From Chloroflexota bacterium (GTDB lineage Bacteria > Chloroflexota > Anaerolineae > Aggregatilineales > Phototrophicaceae): a stretch of 64,000 nucleotides of DNA. The first letter of the stretch is position 1. Each line of letters starts with the position of its first letter. Of this stretch, positions 52,993 to 62,068 are shown piece by piece. Location of the stretch: assembly GCA_026706455.1 (NCBI GenBank), contig JAPOYS010000146.1, positions 1 to 64,000 on the forward strand, given 5' to 3'. The translations under genes and the position numbers were made by a program. The notes under the pieces were generated by a model. It did no database searches. It saw only the letters and a list, made by a program, of their open reading frames with translations, and was not told the origin of the DNA.

Positions 52993-54575
52993 GCTGGCGC
53001 TCGCATATAAATGCTGGCGATCTCATCGGCGTATTCAAGCAGCCAATCGGGCGCCGCTTCCAACTCCCCCGCCAACGGGCTGGCAGATTCGATCAACGCT
53101 ACATCAATATCCCAGCGCTTGAAGACAGCGCGCCAGGCTTCGCCGCCGTAGGCTGCGGCGTATTCATCCAGAAAGTCTCGATATAGGTCCGTTCGGCCGT
53201 CAATGAAGACGGGAAAATCGCGGGCCGAGAAGATGAGGTAGCCACCCCAGTTGTAGCTGTTGAAGAGCCTGCCTTCAAGCGCCGAAGCATTCAGGAAGCG
53301 CGCCGCGTCCGCGGGCCAGTTCCGCGAGACCGCCGCCCCTATGATATTGTCGCTGGAAACGTATAGCACACGCGTCAGAACTCCTAAGGCGACAAGACAG
53401 ATCAGCAAAACGTTGATCACAGCGCGGCCTGGCGTTTCGCGTGAACGAAAACGAAAAGGAAGAAGCCAGCCTCGGCGAATTAGCAGGTCGTTGATGTGAA
53501 TGGTAGCGACCGGCAGGGCGGCGACAGTGAAGAGCGAAAGATTGCGCCCGGAGAACAATGCCAGTCCCAGCGCCCCGCCGACCAGCAAATGCTCTGTGGC
53601 GTCGGCTCGGCGCCGGCTCGCTACTTTGGCGCCGAGCGCCAGCAGCAATAGAGCTACGAATCCCCAGGTGTAGGGCTGGCTGAAATCAGGCGGCTGCCAT
53701 TCCTGAATGTACTTTCGCAATCCACCGATTCCGGCAGTGTCAAAGGGAACGGCAAATACATCGATTCCCAGCGGATTGATGGGCATCACGGCTAGCGAGA
53801 GCGGCGCGATCATCAGCAGCTTTCGCAACTTGCCCGGCTGGATGCGCGCGTTGCCCAGGGCGAGAGCGGCGTTGACGCATTCGCCAAGCAGGAAGGCGCC
53901 GAGAATAAGCAGGCCAATGATGAAACCGCCATGGAGATTGACCCAGCATACAAAAAGTAGAGGCAGGCTCCAAAGATGATCCCGACATTTGTACTTGAGT
54001 TCAAACAGTATGAAGACCAAGACCGAGCTGAATAGGAACGTGAACATCTGCGGCCGCGGAGACCAGAACGCGGCGGCGCAGGCTGCGCCAATGACGAGCG
54101 CGAATCCTCGCATATAGATAGTTCCCGCCCCCGCGCGGTAGAGAAAAATCATGCCAGCCGTCGCCAGCGAAGAAACGAAGAGCGTCAAACCCAAATGCCC
54201 GGCCAAACGCCAGATGCCAAACATAACGACTTGCGAAAGCCAACTGTGATTCTTGTGCGCTTGCCCGGCGCGCGTATGTGAGAAGACGTCGGCGTATACG
54301 GGGCTGCCCGTTTCCAGTATGTATTCTCCCAGCCGAAGATGCCACCATAAATCAGGGTCGACTGAGACGCGGCTTGCCATAGCGAATATCAGCAAAAACA
54401 CGATGACTTTCGCTGAGCGTTCGGTGGTCAGCCGCCGCAATACTGCCATACCAAACTCTGGCTCCATCGTTCCGAGGCCGAAGCGTTTGAGAATCGCCGG
54501 CTGTCCGTGTTCATCGCGTCCAGAACCCGGCGCGCGTTTGGGGGCGCGAAACCATCCGATGGCTAGCGCAAACAT
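52989..54575 (-). CDS. Large membrane protein, glycosyltransferase-C-like
   Basis: A protein of up to 528 residues with about ten hydrophobic segments. Early in the chain is SVDPDLWWHLRLGEYILETG, with an Asp pair in the first outside loop, and the end is a soluble domain with NSYNWGGYLIF and FPVFIDGRTDLY. This layout recalls GT-C membrane glycosyltransferases and related conserved membrane proteins, but no substrate can be given. The start is uncertain: 54575 gives the longest chain, yet a TATAAT on this strand only 15 bases upstream makes starts at 54467 or 54449 more plausible. Confidence 0.65.
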   Translation of the reverse strand: MFALAIGWFRAPKRAPGSGRDEHGQPAILKRFGLGTMEPEFGMAVLRRLTTERSAKVIVFLLIFAMASRVSVDPDLWWHLRLGEYILETGSPVYADVFSHTRAGQAHKNHSWLSQVVMFGIWRLAGHLGLTLFVSSLATAGMIFLYRAGAGTIYMRGFALVIGAACAAAFWSPRPQMFTFLFSSVLVFILFELKYKCRDHLWSLPLLFVCWVNLHGGFIIGLLILGAFLLGECVNAALALGNARIQPGKLRKLLMIAPLSLAVMPINPLGIDVFAVPFDTAGIGGLRKYIQEWQPPDFSQPYTWGFVALLLLALGAKVASRRRADATEHLLVGGALGLALFSGRNLSLFTVAALPVATIHINDLLIRRGWLLPFRFRSRETPGRAVINVLLICLVALGVLTRVLYVSSDNIIGAAVSRNWPADAARFLNASALEGRLFNSYNWGGYLIFSARDFPVFIDGRTDLYRDFLDEYAAAYGGEAWRAVFKRWDIDVALIESASPLAGELEAAPDWLLEYADEIASIYMRAPA

Positions 54576-54589
54576 TCGTCATTTGCGCT

Positions 54590-54616
54590 ATTATACATGG
54601 GCTGAGATTCAAGCAA
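54590..54616 (-). promoter_or_regulatory. Putative promoter of the large membrane-protein gene
   Basis: On the minus strand TTGCTT (54616-54611) and TATAAT (54595-54590) are 15 bases apart. The plus strand of the same spot also shows TATTAT (54589-54594) pointing toward the zinc-ribbon gene, so divergent -10 boxes may overlap. Confidence 0.35.
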
Positions 54617-54639
54617 GCTTTTCCACGAAGGATCGAGAC

Positions 54640-55341
54640 ATGTCAGATGTAGCTGCCCTGTACCGCCTGCAAGAGCTTGAGCTGGAGATCATAGATCGAG
54701 CGAAACGGATTAAGGCGATCAACGCGCAACTGGAAGACGATGCCGACTTGCAGGCCTCCGTCGCTGAGAACGAAGCGGCTCAAGAGGCGCTCGCGGAAGC
54801 GGAGACGCGCGTCCGTGATATGGAACTGGAAATCGCAGCAAACGTGGACAAACGGCAAGCGGCTGAGCAGCGCCTCTACAGCGGAGAGGTTGCCAACCCC
54901 AAAGAGCTCCAGGATATGCAAATGGAAGTGGAGGCTCTTGGTCGACGCAAGTCTGCGCTCGACGATGAACTGCAGAAGATCATATCGAGTCGGGATGATT
55001 TGCAGGGCAAAGCGGATGATGCCGAGAGTCGTTGCAATGAGCTGCGCGAACAGCGCGAGGCGGAAACCAAAGAACTTCTGAGCGAAAAGGAAAGCCTGAC
55101 CGATGTTGTAAACCAACTATTGGCGAAGCGAAAAACATCGGTTTCGGCTATTCCAGAGGGTGACTTCAAAGCTTACAACAGCATGCGAACGGCGAAGTCC
55201 AACCGGCCTGTTGCCGTGCTAAGGGAGAAAGCCTGCACCATCTGCGGCATCGAACAGAACAATATTGTGATTACCGCCATCATCCGCGGTGAAGGCCTGG
55301 TCAATTGCCAAAACTGCGGACGAATCCTGATCAGGCTTTAG
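54640..55341 (+). CDS. Coiled-coil protein with C4 zinc ribbon (DUF164-like)
   Basis: A 233-residue protein. About 160 residues of helical coiled coil (ALYRLQELELEIIDRAKRIK onward) are followed by a zinc ribbon with CTICG and CQNCG near the C-terminus. This is the architecture of the bacterial C4-type zinc-ribbon family (DUF164), whose role is unclear; nucleic-acid binding has been proposed for relatives. The frame is open far upstream, but the ATG at 54640 begins the family sequence MSDVAALYRLQELE. Confidence 0.82.
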   Translation: MSDVAALYRLQELELEIIDRAKRIKAINAQLEDDADLQASVAENEAAQEALAEAETRVRDMELEIAANVDKRQAAEQRLYSGEVANPKELQDMQMEVEALGRRKSALDDELQKIISSRDDLQGKADDAESRCNELREQREAETKELLSEKESLTDVVNQLLAKRKTSVSAIPEGDFKAYNSMRTAKSNRPVAVLREKACTICGIEQNNIVITAIIRGEGLVNCQNCGRILIRL

Positions 55342-55390
55342 CTGACGCGCCGCGTCCGGCGCAGCGCTTGGCAAGCCTCGACGCAGTCGC

Positions 55391-55636
55391 CTAGACCACC
55401 AACTGCATAATCACGCTGATGCCCAGAAAGACAACGAGTGGGCTGAGATCAATGCCGCCCAGCGGCGGGAGCGCATTTCGAATCGGCGCCAAGACTGGCT
55501 CAGTCACCTGATACAGCATGCGGGCAATCGGATTGTTTGGATCCAAATTCGGTATCCAGCTCATCAGAACTCGAGCGAGCAGGATCAGTTGATACACCTG
55601 CAGCGCCCAAAACAGTACAGCAAACAGCGGATTCAT
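55391..55636 (-). CDS. yggT: YggT family membrane protein
   Basis: An 81-residue protein with two hydrophobic segments separated by the family motif SWIPNLDPNNPIARMLYQVTEPVLAPIR and ending in GGIDLSPLVVFLGISVI. Function is not settled; genomes often keep it next to yggS, as here, where it lies 31 bases downstream of the yggS stop. This arrangement is linked to cell division or osmotic tolerance in other bacteria. Confidence 0.9.
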   Translation of the reverse strand: MNPLFAVLFWALQVYQLILLARVLMSWIPNLDPNNPIARMLYQVTEPVLAPIRNALPPLGGIDLSPLVVFLGISVIMQLVV

Positions 55637-55667
55637 CTTTGCGCATTCCTTTCTGCTCTTGACGTTG

Positions 55668-56390
55668 TTATTGGCGCTCGCCGAATATCGCTCGTCCTAT
55701 GCGGATCGTCGTAGCGCCTTCTTCAATGGCGATCGGATAGTCATTGGTCATGCCCATGCTCAATTCTGGCAGGGCGATGTCAAGCGAGACGGTCATCGCG
55801 TCACGCAAGGCGCGCAAATCAGCAAATACGCGCCGGACCGCGCGTTCGTCAGCGTCGTAGGGCGCCATCGTCATCAGACCTCGCAGGTCAAGCTGCGGCA
55901 AATCGGCAATCGCGCCGACATCGCGCCACAGACAGTCGCGCACCGAAGCGTCTCGACACCAATTGTAACCCGCAAGTCCGTATTTCGATGCTTCGCCGGA
56001 TACATTAATCTCAAGAAATACTTTCAGTCGCCGTTGAGCCTCGCCCGCGAATCGCGAGAGGCGCCTGGCCAGCCTTAGGCTGTCAACCGATTGAACGATG
56101 TCGAAGCAAGATACGACGCGCTTGGCTTTTCTGCTCTGTACGTGACCAACCATGTGCCAGACGACGCGGTCGCCGCAGAACTCGTTGACTTGCGGAATCT
56201 TCTCCACACCTTCTTCTACGCGGTTTTCGCCAAAATGGCGCAACCCAGCCTCGACCGCTTCCAGGATATCAGCCGCTGTTTTCTGTTTGCTTATCGCGAC
56301 CAGCGCAATATCAGCCGGATCGCGCTTCGCTCTGGCGCAAGCGTCGGCAATGCAATCCTCGACGCGTCGTATGTTATCACGGATACTCAC
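55668..56390 (-). CDS. yggS: YggS-type PLP homeostasis protein
   Basis: A 240-residue single-domain alanine-racemase-fold protein that binds pyridoxal phosphate and buffers vitamin B6. The PLP lysine is Lys35 in LVAISKQKT, with HFGENRVEEG, WHMVGHVQSRK and the C-terminal LSMGMTNDYPIAIEEGAT phosphate-binding region. The frame is open from 56456, but the GTG at 56390 overlaps the pgeF stop (GTGA) and gives the family length, so it is the better start. Confidence 0.92.
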   Translation of the reverse strand: MSIRDNIRRVEDCIADACARAKRDPADIALVAISKQKTAADILEAVEAGLRHFGENRVEEGVEKIPQVNEFCGDRVVWHMVGHVQSRKAKRVVSCFDIVQSVDSLRLARRLSRFAGEAQRRLKVFLEINVSGEASKYGLAGYNWCRDASVRDCLWRDVGAIADLPQLDLRGLMTMAPYDADERAVRRVFADLRALRDAMTVSLDIALPELSMGMTNDYPIAIEEGATTIRIGRAIFGERQ

Positions 56391-57163
56391 AGCGATATCA
56401 CCACGGCGAAGCGTCCGGTCGCGCCCATCTCGGCGCGATGCGAATAAAAGTCGCAAGTGTTCTCAAAAGTGCAAATGTCCAGGATCTTGATATTGGTCAC
56501 GCCGCTGCGTTCCAAGTCGAGTCGATTGGCGCGCCAGAGATCGAAATGTGGCGCGCGCTGGACCGGATCACGCCAAATCACGCCGGCGCTCTCGCCGTAA
56601 TATGCGAGCGCGCGAGCGGCGACATCCTCGCCAACCTGATAGTTTCGGCGTGAGATCGCCGGCCCCAGGACCACTTCAATATCCGCCGCCCGACAGCCGA
56701 AAGCGCCCCTCATCATTTGAACGATCCTGGACGCGATGCCTTGCACCGTGCCGCGCCAGCCGGCGTGCCCCAAGCCAATGGCGCCCCTGACCCTATCATA
56801 GAACAGCAGCGGCACGCAATCGGCATATCGCATTACGAGCGGCCGATCCTGTTGATCGCTGATTATCGCATCGGCTTTACGCAACTGCTCGCCGTTCCGC
56901 GTTTCTTCGCTGGCAACCAAGACGTCAAGGCCATGGACCAGCCAGCAGCTTGTCGCGCGCTCGCCACAAAGGTCAAGCGCCCGGTAGACGCGCGCGTGAT
57001 TTTCCTTGACCGCATCCAAAGGGTCGCCGATGGACGCGCCCACATTCAGCGTATTCCAAGGCGCCTCGCTTACGCCGCCATGCCGCGTGAAGATGCCGTG
57101 TCTCAGGCAGCGCCAGTCCTCGTTGCGGAAGTAGGAAAGACCCGCGTGTTGAACTTTTTCCAA
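56387..57163 (-). CDS. pgeF: Peptidoglycan editing factor PgeF (laccase-domain protein)
   Basis: A 258-residue YfiH/PgeF-family protein. Conserved residues are seen in FTRHGGVSEAPWNTLNVG, WLVHGLDV, YADCVPLLF and GLGHAGWRGT, giving the His-Cys-His zinc site. The family hydrolyses mis-incorporated residues on UDP-MurNAc in Escherichia coli and acts on adenosine in other bacteria. It is coupled to yggS by a GTGA overlap, and yggT follows. Another link in the window to cell-wall precursor metabolism. Confidence 0.92.
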   Translation of the reverse strand: MEKVQHAGLSYFRNEDWRCLRHGIFTRHGGVSEAPWNTLNVGASIGDPLDAVKENHARVYRALDLCGERATSCWLVHGLDVLVASEETRNGEQLRKADAIISDQQDRPLVMRYADCVPLLFYDRVRGAIGLGHAGWRGTVQGIASRIVQMMRGAFGCRAADIEVVLGPAISRRNYQVGEDVAARALAYYGESAGVIWRDPVQRAPHFDLWRANRLDLERSGVTNIKILDICTFENTCDFYSHRAEMGATGRFAVVISL

Positions 57164-57294
57164 CGCCGATTAGCCCTGTGCCTCAGTATGGAGCCGATTC
57201 GTAATGGCGCCTACCACTATATCACTTTTCCCTGAACAAAGCCTTATCCAGATCAGCCGCTTGCTGGCGCGGGCAAGCCAGCAGCGGGAGCCGG

Positions 57295-57324
57295 TTGACT
57301 TTGGCGGATTTCAATGCTTATTGT
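57295..57324 (+). promoter_or_regulatory. Putative promoter of comF
   Basis: TTGACT (57295-57300) and TATTGT (57319-57324) are 18 bases apart, about 85 bases before comF. The rest of the 246-base gap holds a small GC-rich hairpin (57263-57282) without a T run and nothing else recognisable. Confidence 0.35.
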
Positions 57325-57409
57325 GCTAAAATGAAGCGCAGACAAAGAGCCGACTTCTAGCGGGAGCGAATGGCAGTTGTCGCCAGAAACCGCATCAGGT
57401 GAAGGTGCG

Positions 57410-58063
57410 ATGGCCGGTCTTGCGCGGATTGCGACTGAAGCGCAGGCTTGGCTGCTTGACCTGGCCTTCCCGCCGACATGCGGCAACTGCGGACGCGTCG
57501 ATTTTCGCTTCTGTCACGATTGCCTGGGCGAGCTCGGGCGGGTTCCGGTCACGGCTACTCGACGCGAGGCCGGCGCGTTGGATGAGCTTTGCGCGACCGG
57601 GGCGCATAGCGGTGTGCTGCGCGCGGCGCTGCAATCGTTCAAGTACGAAGGCGCCACGCTCTTGGCGGAAACGCTTGCGGCTAGGCTGACGGCGGCGCTG
57701 CGCCAGCGCGGCTGGCGGCTTGATGTCATCGTGCCAGTGCCTCTATTCGCCGACCGCGAAGAGGAAAGAGGGTATAATCAGTCGGCGCTGTTAAGCGCTC
57801 CGGTGGCGGGGGCGACAAGACTTCCCTGTCACGCGGATCATATCTGGAGAACGCGCTCGACGAGCCAGCAGGCGATGCTAAGCGAGCTGGAACGCCGTGA
57901 AAACGTTAAGGACGCCTTTGAGGCGAGCGAGGATGTTAAGGGGCTTTCTGTGTTACTTATTGACGACGTGGTGACGACCGGGTCGACGCTGGCCGAATGC
58001 GCCAGCGCGCTGAGGGCGATGGGCGCCAGCAAGGTCTACGGAATGGCCGTCAGCCACGCCTGA
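57410..58063 (+). CDS. comF: ComF-family phosphoribosyltransferase-like protein
   Basis: A 217-residue ComF/GntX family protein. An N-terminal zinc finger (CGNCG and CHDCLG) is followed by a type I phosphoribosyltransferase domain with the PRPP loop VLLIDDVVTTGSTL. In competent bacteria ComF takes part in DNA uptake with the ComFA helicase; in others the role is unknown. The frame is open from 57377; the ATG at 57410 is preferred, preceded by GAAGGTG. hpf starts 30 bases after it. Confidence 0.86.
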   Translation: MAGLARIATEAQAWLLDLAFPPTCGNCGRVDFRFCHDCLGELGRVPVTATRREAGALDELCATGAHSGVLRAALQSFKYEGATLLAETLAARLTAALRQRGWRLDVIVPVPLFADREEERGYNQSALLSAPVAGATRLPCHADHIWRTRSTSQQAMLSELERRENVKDAFEASEDVKGLSVLLIDDVVTTGSTLAECASALRAMGASKVYGMAVSHA

Positions 58064-58093
58064 CCTACCACTGCATTCCCAAGGAGGCGACCG

Positions 58094-58693
58094 ATGAAAA
58101 TCAGCATTCATGGCGACGGAATCAAAGTGTCGGAAGCGCTGGAGGATTTCACACGATCGAAGGTGGACAAGCTGGATCGATACTTGCCGAATATCTCCAA
58201 TGTTGGCGTCGAGCTATCCATAATCCGCACGCACCGCGGCGCTGACCTGGCGATCGCGCAGATCACGGTACAGCATGCGCGCGGCGCGATTCTGCGCGCG
58301 GAAGAGAAGATGAATATCGAAAGTCGCGATACGATTCGCTTCGCCATCAACAAAGCGATCGATAAGCTGCATCGCCAGATCGATCGCTTCAAGAGCAAAC
58401 GCAAATCAAAGAATCAGAAACTGCGCGACAAGTATCGGGCGACCGTAGCCGAGTTGGATATGGCCGAGGATGTGCCGGAATACGCAGCTGTTGAACTGGC
58501 GGCGGCTGGCGCCGACATTGAGATTTTTCGGCGCAAGCAGGTCGAAATGATGCCGATGAATGAAGAAGAAGCGATTGAACAGTTGGAATTGCTCGACCAC
58601 AGCTTCTATATGTTCATGAATTCGGACAGCGATCAAATCAACGTGCTTTACCGGCGAGACAGTGGCGGCTACGGCATCTTGATTCCGCAATAG
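58094..58693 (+). CDS. hpf: Ribosome hibernation promoting factor, long form
   Basis: A 199-residue HPF with both domains. Residues 1-100 are the ribosome-binding fold (KISIHGDGIKVSEALEDFTRSK), a charged linker follows, and the C-terminal dimerisation domain has EIFRRKQVEMMPMNEEEAIEQLELLDHSFYMF, split across its conserved strands and helix. The long form pairs 70S ribosomes into inactive 100S dimers in stationary phase. A perfect AAGGAGG ribosome site stands 6 bases before the ATG, suggesting strong translation. Confidence 0.95.
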   Translation: MKISIHGDGIKVSEALEDFTRSKVDKLDRYLPNISNVGVELSIIRTHRGADLAIAQITVQHARGAILRAEEKMNIESRDTIRFAINKAIDKLHRQIDRFKSKRKSKNQKLRDKYRATVAELDMAEDVPEYAAVELAAAGADIEIFRRKQVEMMPMNEEEAIEQLELLDHSFYMFMNSDSDQINVLYRRDSGGYGILIPQ

Positions 58694-58714
58694 GCAAGCG
58701 GCCGATGGCTCATT

Positions 58715-59485
58715 TCAGGAGAATGGCTTGTGTGATTTCCGCCACCGGGATGCCAGCAGTTGATACTTGCGGTATTCGTACCAAGCCATCAGGAGCGACA
58801 ATCGTAAGCCGTGCCAGCGATCGCCATAGCCGCGCAGGGTGATGAAGCGCCAGTAAAACTGACGAATCGGCTGCAAGACCAGATTGCGCTGTTTGGGCTT
58901 CACGCCCTGTGAATACAGGCTTTCCGCATCAAAGCGCGCGTAGTGTTCTTGCTTGTCCTTGAATTGTTGCAGATCGCGATAATTGTAATGAATCAGGGGA
59001 TGCCGAATGGCGCCCTCGGAGCCGTAGAGCTTCACCACTTCGTGAACTTTGCGCCGCGTATCGTAGTAGGCCTGCCCGACACGCAGCAGACGCGTCTGAT
59101 AGTCGGGATACCAGCCCGCCCCTCGGGTTAAAATGCCGAAGATGTAATTGTGCCTTGGAATGCGCCAGCCAGCGTACTCCGGGAAATTGATCTTTTGACG
59201 AATCTCCTCGGCCAAGGCATCCGTGACGCGTTCATCCGCATCGACAAAGAGCACCCAATCTGTCATTTCATCGGCGGCGTCAAGCGCGGCGTTGCGCTGT
59301 TCAGAATAGTTTAGGAACTCGTGCTGAAAAATATCCGCGCCGGCGCGTTGAGCAATTGCAACCGTGTCGTCCGTGCTGAAGGAATCGAATACGATGACAC
59401 GGTCCGCGAATCGCAGCGTTTTGATACAATCGGCGATTTGCTCCGACTCATTGTGAGTCAACACGATGGCTGTGAGGTGCATCAT
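58715..59485 (-). CDS. Glycosyltransferase family 2 (WaaE-like)
   Basis: A 256-residue cytoplasmic GT-A glycosyltransferase. LTAIVLTHNESEQIADCI opens the nucleotide-sugar domain, VIVFDSFSTDDT and VLFVDADERVTDAL hold the Asp residues for donor and metal. The layout matches the WaaE/KdtX-like group that adds sugars to lipopolysaccharide core or other surface glycans. The start overlaps the stop of the next glycosyltransferase gene by 4 bases (ATGA), so the two act in one unit. Confidence 0.85.
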   Translation of the reverse strand: MMHLTAIVLTHNESEQIADCIKTLRFADRVIVFDSFSTDDTVAIAQRAGADIFQHEFLNYSEQRNAALDAADEMTDWVLFVDADERVTDALAEEIRQKINFPEYAGWRIPRHNYIFGILTRGAGWYPDYQTRLLRVGQAYYDTRRKVHEVVKLYGSEGAIRHPLIHYNYRDLQQFKDKQEHYARFDAESLYSQGVKPKQRNLVLQPIRQFYWRFITLRGYGDRWHGLRLSLLMAWYEYRKYQLLASRWRKSHKPFS

Positions 59486-60435
59486 GCTTGCGCCATCTCG
59501 ATAATCGTCCGGCAGGCGGCCTGGATTTCCACATCAGCAGCCTCAAGCTGGCGCAGTTCTCGCCGCATGCCCAGGATTATTAGCATGCGCGCCAGCCGTA
59601 TTTTCCATCTGGGACAATGTTTCTCATACAATAATAGCCTACTTTTCCACAGGTGGATTAGGCTGCTGGGTCGAACCTGAGTTGTGCTCTGCCCGCCGAG
59701 GTGCGTCACATGCGCTCGCGGAACGCATAATATCCGCCAACCGCGCTTCCGTATGCGCCAAGCCCAATCGACCTCTTCGCAATAGATGAAGAAATCTTCG
59801 TCAAAGAGACCAGACTCTTCGATGGCCTCGCGCTTAAGCATCATAGTAGCGCCCAGCGGGAAATCCACCTCAAATGGCTCTTGGCCGGCATACAGGGATC
59901 GAGAGTAGCGCCCATTAAATCCGCCTTCAATGAGACGCCCAGGCGTCGGGAATAGCTCCGCCCAGATTTGGCGCAGCCCCGGGAATTGAAAGGCGCTGTG
60001 CTGGAAACTGCCGTCCGCGAAACTCAGCCGGGCGCCGACCACGCCGATATCGGACTGCGACAGCAAAGCCGCAAAAAGCTGCTTCGTCGCTCCGCTATGC
60101 GTTATGGTGTCGGGATTGAGCAGATAAACGGCGCGCGGCTTTTCGCGCCGGGCGCCATTGCTGAAGCCCAGTTGGCGCAAGGCTCGGTTGTTGGCGGGAC
60201 CGAAGCCAATATTGCTGCTGTTCTCGAGCAGATTCACGCGAGCGAATTCACGCCGGACCAAGTCGACCGTGTGATCATCCGAAGCCGAATCGGACAGCCA
60301 GACTTCATATCGCAGTCCGCTCGTCTCCAGATCATGCAACAGACTGCGCAAGGCATCGGCGATGACATCGGCGTTGTTCCAGGTGACGACGACCACCGCC
60401 AGGTCAATCTTGGAAGGCTCCTCAGACGGCCTCAA
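59482..60435 (-). CDS. Glycosyltransferase family 2 (rhamnosyltransferase-like)
   Basis: A 317-residue GT-A glycosyltransferase. LAVVVVTWNNADVIADAL, EVWLSDSASDDHTVDLV and SSNIGFGPANNRAL are typical of the rhamnosyltransferase-like group, with the acceptor and base region in FIYCEEVDWAWRIRKRGW. It probably extends a surface polysaccharide. Its start overlaps the end of the exported repeat-protein gene (ATGA), so the three genes form one transcript. Confidence 0.87.
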   Translation of the reverse strand: MRPSEEPSKIDLAVVVVTWNNADVIADALRSLLHDLETSGLRYEVWLSDSASDDHTVDLVRREFARVNLLENSSNIGFGPANNRALRQLGFSNGARREKPRAVYLLNPDTITHSGATKQLFAALLSQSDIGVVGARLSFADGSFQHSAFQFPGLRQIWAELFPTPGRLIEGGFNGRYSRSLYAGQEPFEVDFPLGATMMLKREAIEESGLFDEDFFIYCEEVDWAWRIRKRGWRILCVPRAHVTHLGGQSTTQVRPSSLIHLWKSRLLLYEKHCPRWKIRLARMLIILGMRRELRQLEAADVEIQAACRTIIEMAQA

Positions 60436-61835
60436 TTCGAATATCCGCTCGCCGGATCGACGATCATAATTGAGCGCATGCCGACGTGGTTGTTGCGCAG
60501 ACTGATGGCCACATCCTCATGTATGAGACCAGCCCAGCAATTCTGTGGATTGCGGGCTTTGACCTCGGTCATTCGTATTGCGCCCCAGACAACCGCCCGC
60601 GCGCCCGCCGGCAGATAGTGAAACGTGTTCTCGCTCGCCTCGTCATAGACATCTTGGAGCATATCATGGCTGCCTACAGCCCAACGATAAGGAAAACTGG
60701 AGACGGATGTTTCGCATTGGATGCCGACGCGCCAGACGCCCGACTCATCGAAGAAGCCCAACGAGCCAGCCAACTGCTCTTGCTGATATACAGTTCCCGG
60801 TGGGGGACCGCTTGTGCGAATCGGCGCCTTGCCGTAGTTCTCGACGGTCATGCGAAAAACCAGCATGTGTCCCAGCGGGACGGTAATTTGCTGGGAATAA
60901 GCCAAGGACACATCATCCTCAGGCAGGGGCAGCAATTCACCCAATGCGATTGAGTCTGAGTACAGAGTCTCGTCATAGGGCAGCACGCCAAAAGCGACAT
61001 CAACGCCTGGCGTCTGGGGTTTAATTTCGGCGAAGGGCTTTCCGCCCGCTTCAATCGTGAGCGCGCCTTCCATCCGCATGCGCTGGCCCACCTTGTCTTG
61101 CGCCAGCGCGACTACCCGATAAGCGCCGTCGGGCGGCGGATCAACACCGAGATCAATGCCGCCCTCGTAGTCAAAGAGATGCCGCCCCGCTTCGCCGTAA
61201 GCGCGCTCTTCCACGCGTGCGGAAATCGGAATCCGCAGGCCATCGTCGCCGACGAGAAATACGTCCAGGCGCTCGACATCCTTCTCCAGATAAACATTCA
61301 CGCCGACTCGGTCGGCAACGCCGTCTTGATTGGGCGAGAAGGCGCCGGGCGATATCGTAAACTCAGACATGACAGGCAGCGGCGTATCGCCTTTTTCGAT
61401 CAGCAAGCCACCGCTTGCGGTCATTGTTGATCCGCCTTCCGCCTGCGCTTCCAGCTCCCAGATGTAGTCGCCATTTGGAATAAGTCGCCTCTCGATATGA
61501 CCGTGCACAGTCTCGCCTTCGAGCGCAAAACCATCCACCACGCCGCTGAAAAGCACGCTGTAGTCGCCGTCTTGGCGCGCCCGCGCCCGCCGAAAATAAA
61601 AGCGCCGGCCCGAAAGAGATACCAGGGACAGGCTTATCGTTGCTGGACGCGAGAGGCTGTATTCAAAGACAGCGATATCGTCTTCGCCATCGGCGTTGGG
61701 GCTAATCGACGGTCTGTCGAATCCGGCGGCCGTAATCAGAGCCAGCGGCGGTCTGAGGAAAATGCCGCCCACCGCATAGACGAGGAGGACGCCGATAGCG
61801 GCGGCGAATAGCGTGAGCTTTCGAGGCAGACGCAT
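60432..61835 (-). CDS. Exported protein with FlgD-like Ig repeats
   Basis: A 467-residue protein. KLTLFAAAIGVLLVYAVGGIFL is an uncleaved anchor or signal. Two beta modules then follow: one with SPNADGEDDIAVFEYSLSRPATISL and NGDYIWELEA, the other with SPNQDGVADRVGVNVYLEKD and PPDGAYRVVALA. This resembles the FlgD Ig-like fold common in secreted proteins. The C-terminal 150 residues are beta-rich but unassigned. No catalytic motif is seen; an outer-surface structural role is likely. The frame is open from 61934, but the ATG at 61835 begins the signal sequence. Confidence 0.65.
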   Translation of the reverse strand: MRLPRKLTLFAAAIGVLLVYAVGGIFLRPPLALITAAGFDRPSISPNADGEDDIAVFEYSLSRPATISLSLVSLSGRRFYFRRARARQDGDYSVLFSGVVDGFALEGETVHGHIERRLIPNGDYIWELEAQAEGGSTMTASGGLLIEKGDTPLPVMSEFTISPGAFSPNQDGVADRVGVNVYLEKDVERLDVFLVGDDGLRIPISARVEERAYGEAGRHLFDYEGGIDLGVDPPPDGAYRVVALAQDKVGQRMRMEGALTIEAGGKPFAEIKPQTPGVDVAFGVLPYDETLYSDSIALGELLPLPEDDVSLAYSQQITVPLGHMLVFRMTVENYGKAPIRTSGPPPGTVYQQEQLAGSLGFFDESGVWRVGIQCETSVSSFPYRWAVGSHDMLQDVYDEASENTFHYLPAGARAVVWGAIRMTEVKARNPQNCWAGLIHEDVAISLRNNHVGMRSIMIVDPASGYSN

Positions 61836-61994
61836 ATAGCGATTTCCCTTCCGAATTGAAGGCAAATCAAGTCTACAAATGGGCTGCGCGACTCGCAAGA
61901 CCAGATCGACGCCGAGGGCCTGCGCAGCAACCATTGACCGAAATACAGCTAGCGACTGCCAGGTCGATACAGGTTCGGTCGCGGGCTCCGGGAC

Positions 61995-62023
61995 TTACTT
62001 TAGCCCGGCAATTGGGCTACACT
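61995..62023 (+). promoter_or_regulatory. Putative lon promoter with inverted repeat in the spacer
   Basis: TTACTT (61995-62000) and TACACT (62018-62023) are 17 bases apart. TAGCCC (62001-62006) and GGGCTA (62014-62019) form a perfect 6-base inverted repeat filling the spacer, which could be an operator. The remaining gap shows nothing else recognisable. Confidence 0.3.
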
Positions 62024-62068
62024 TGCCAATCAAGGATTCAAACTGGATGCGGAAGAGCGGCGTTTACT

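Noticed and set aside
57263..57282. Hairpin between pgeF and comF as a terminator
   Set aside because: GC-rich six-pair stem with no T run on either strand.
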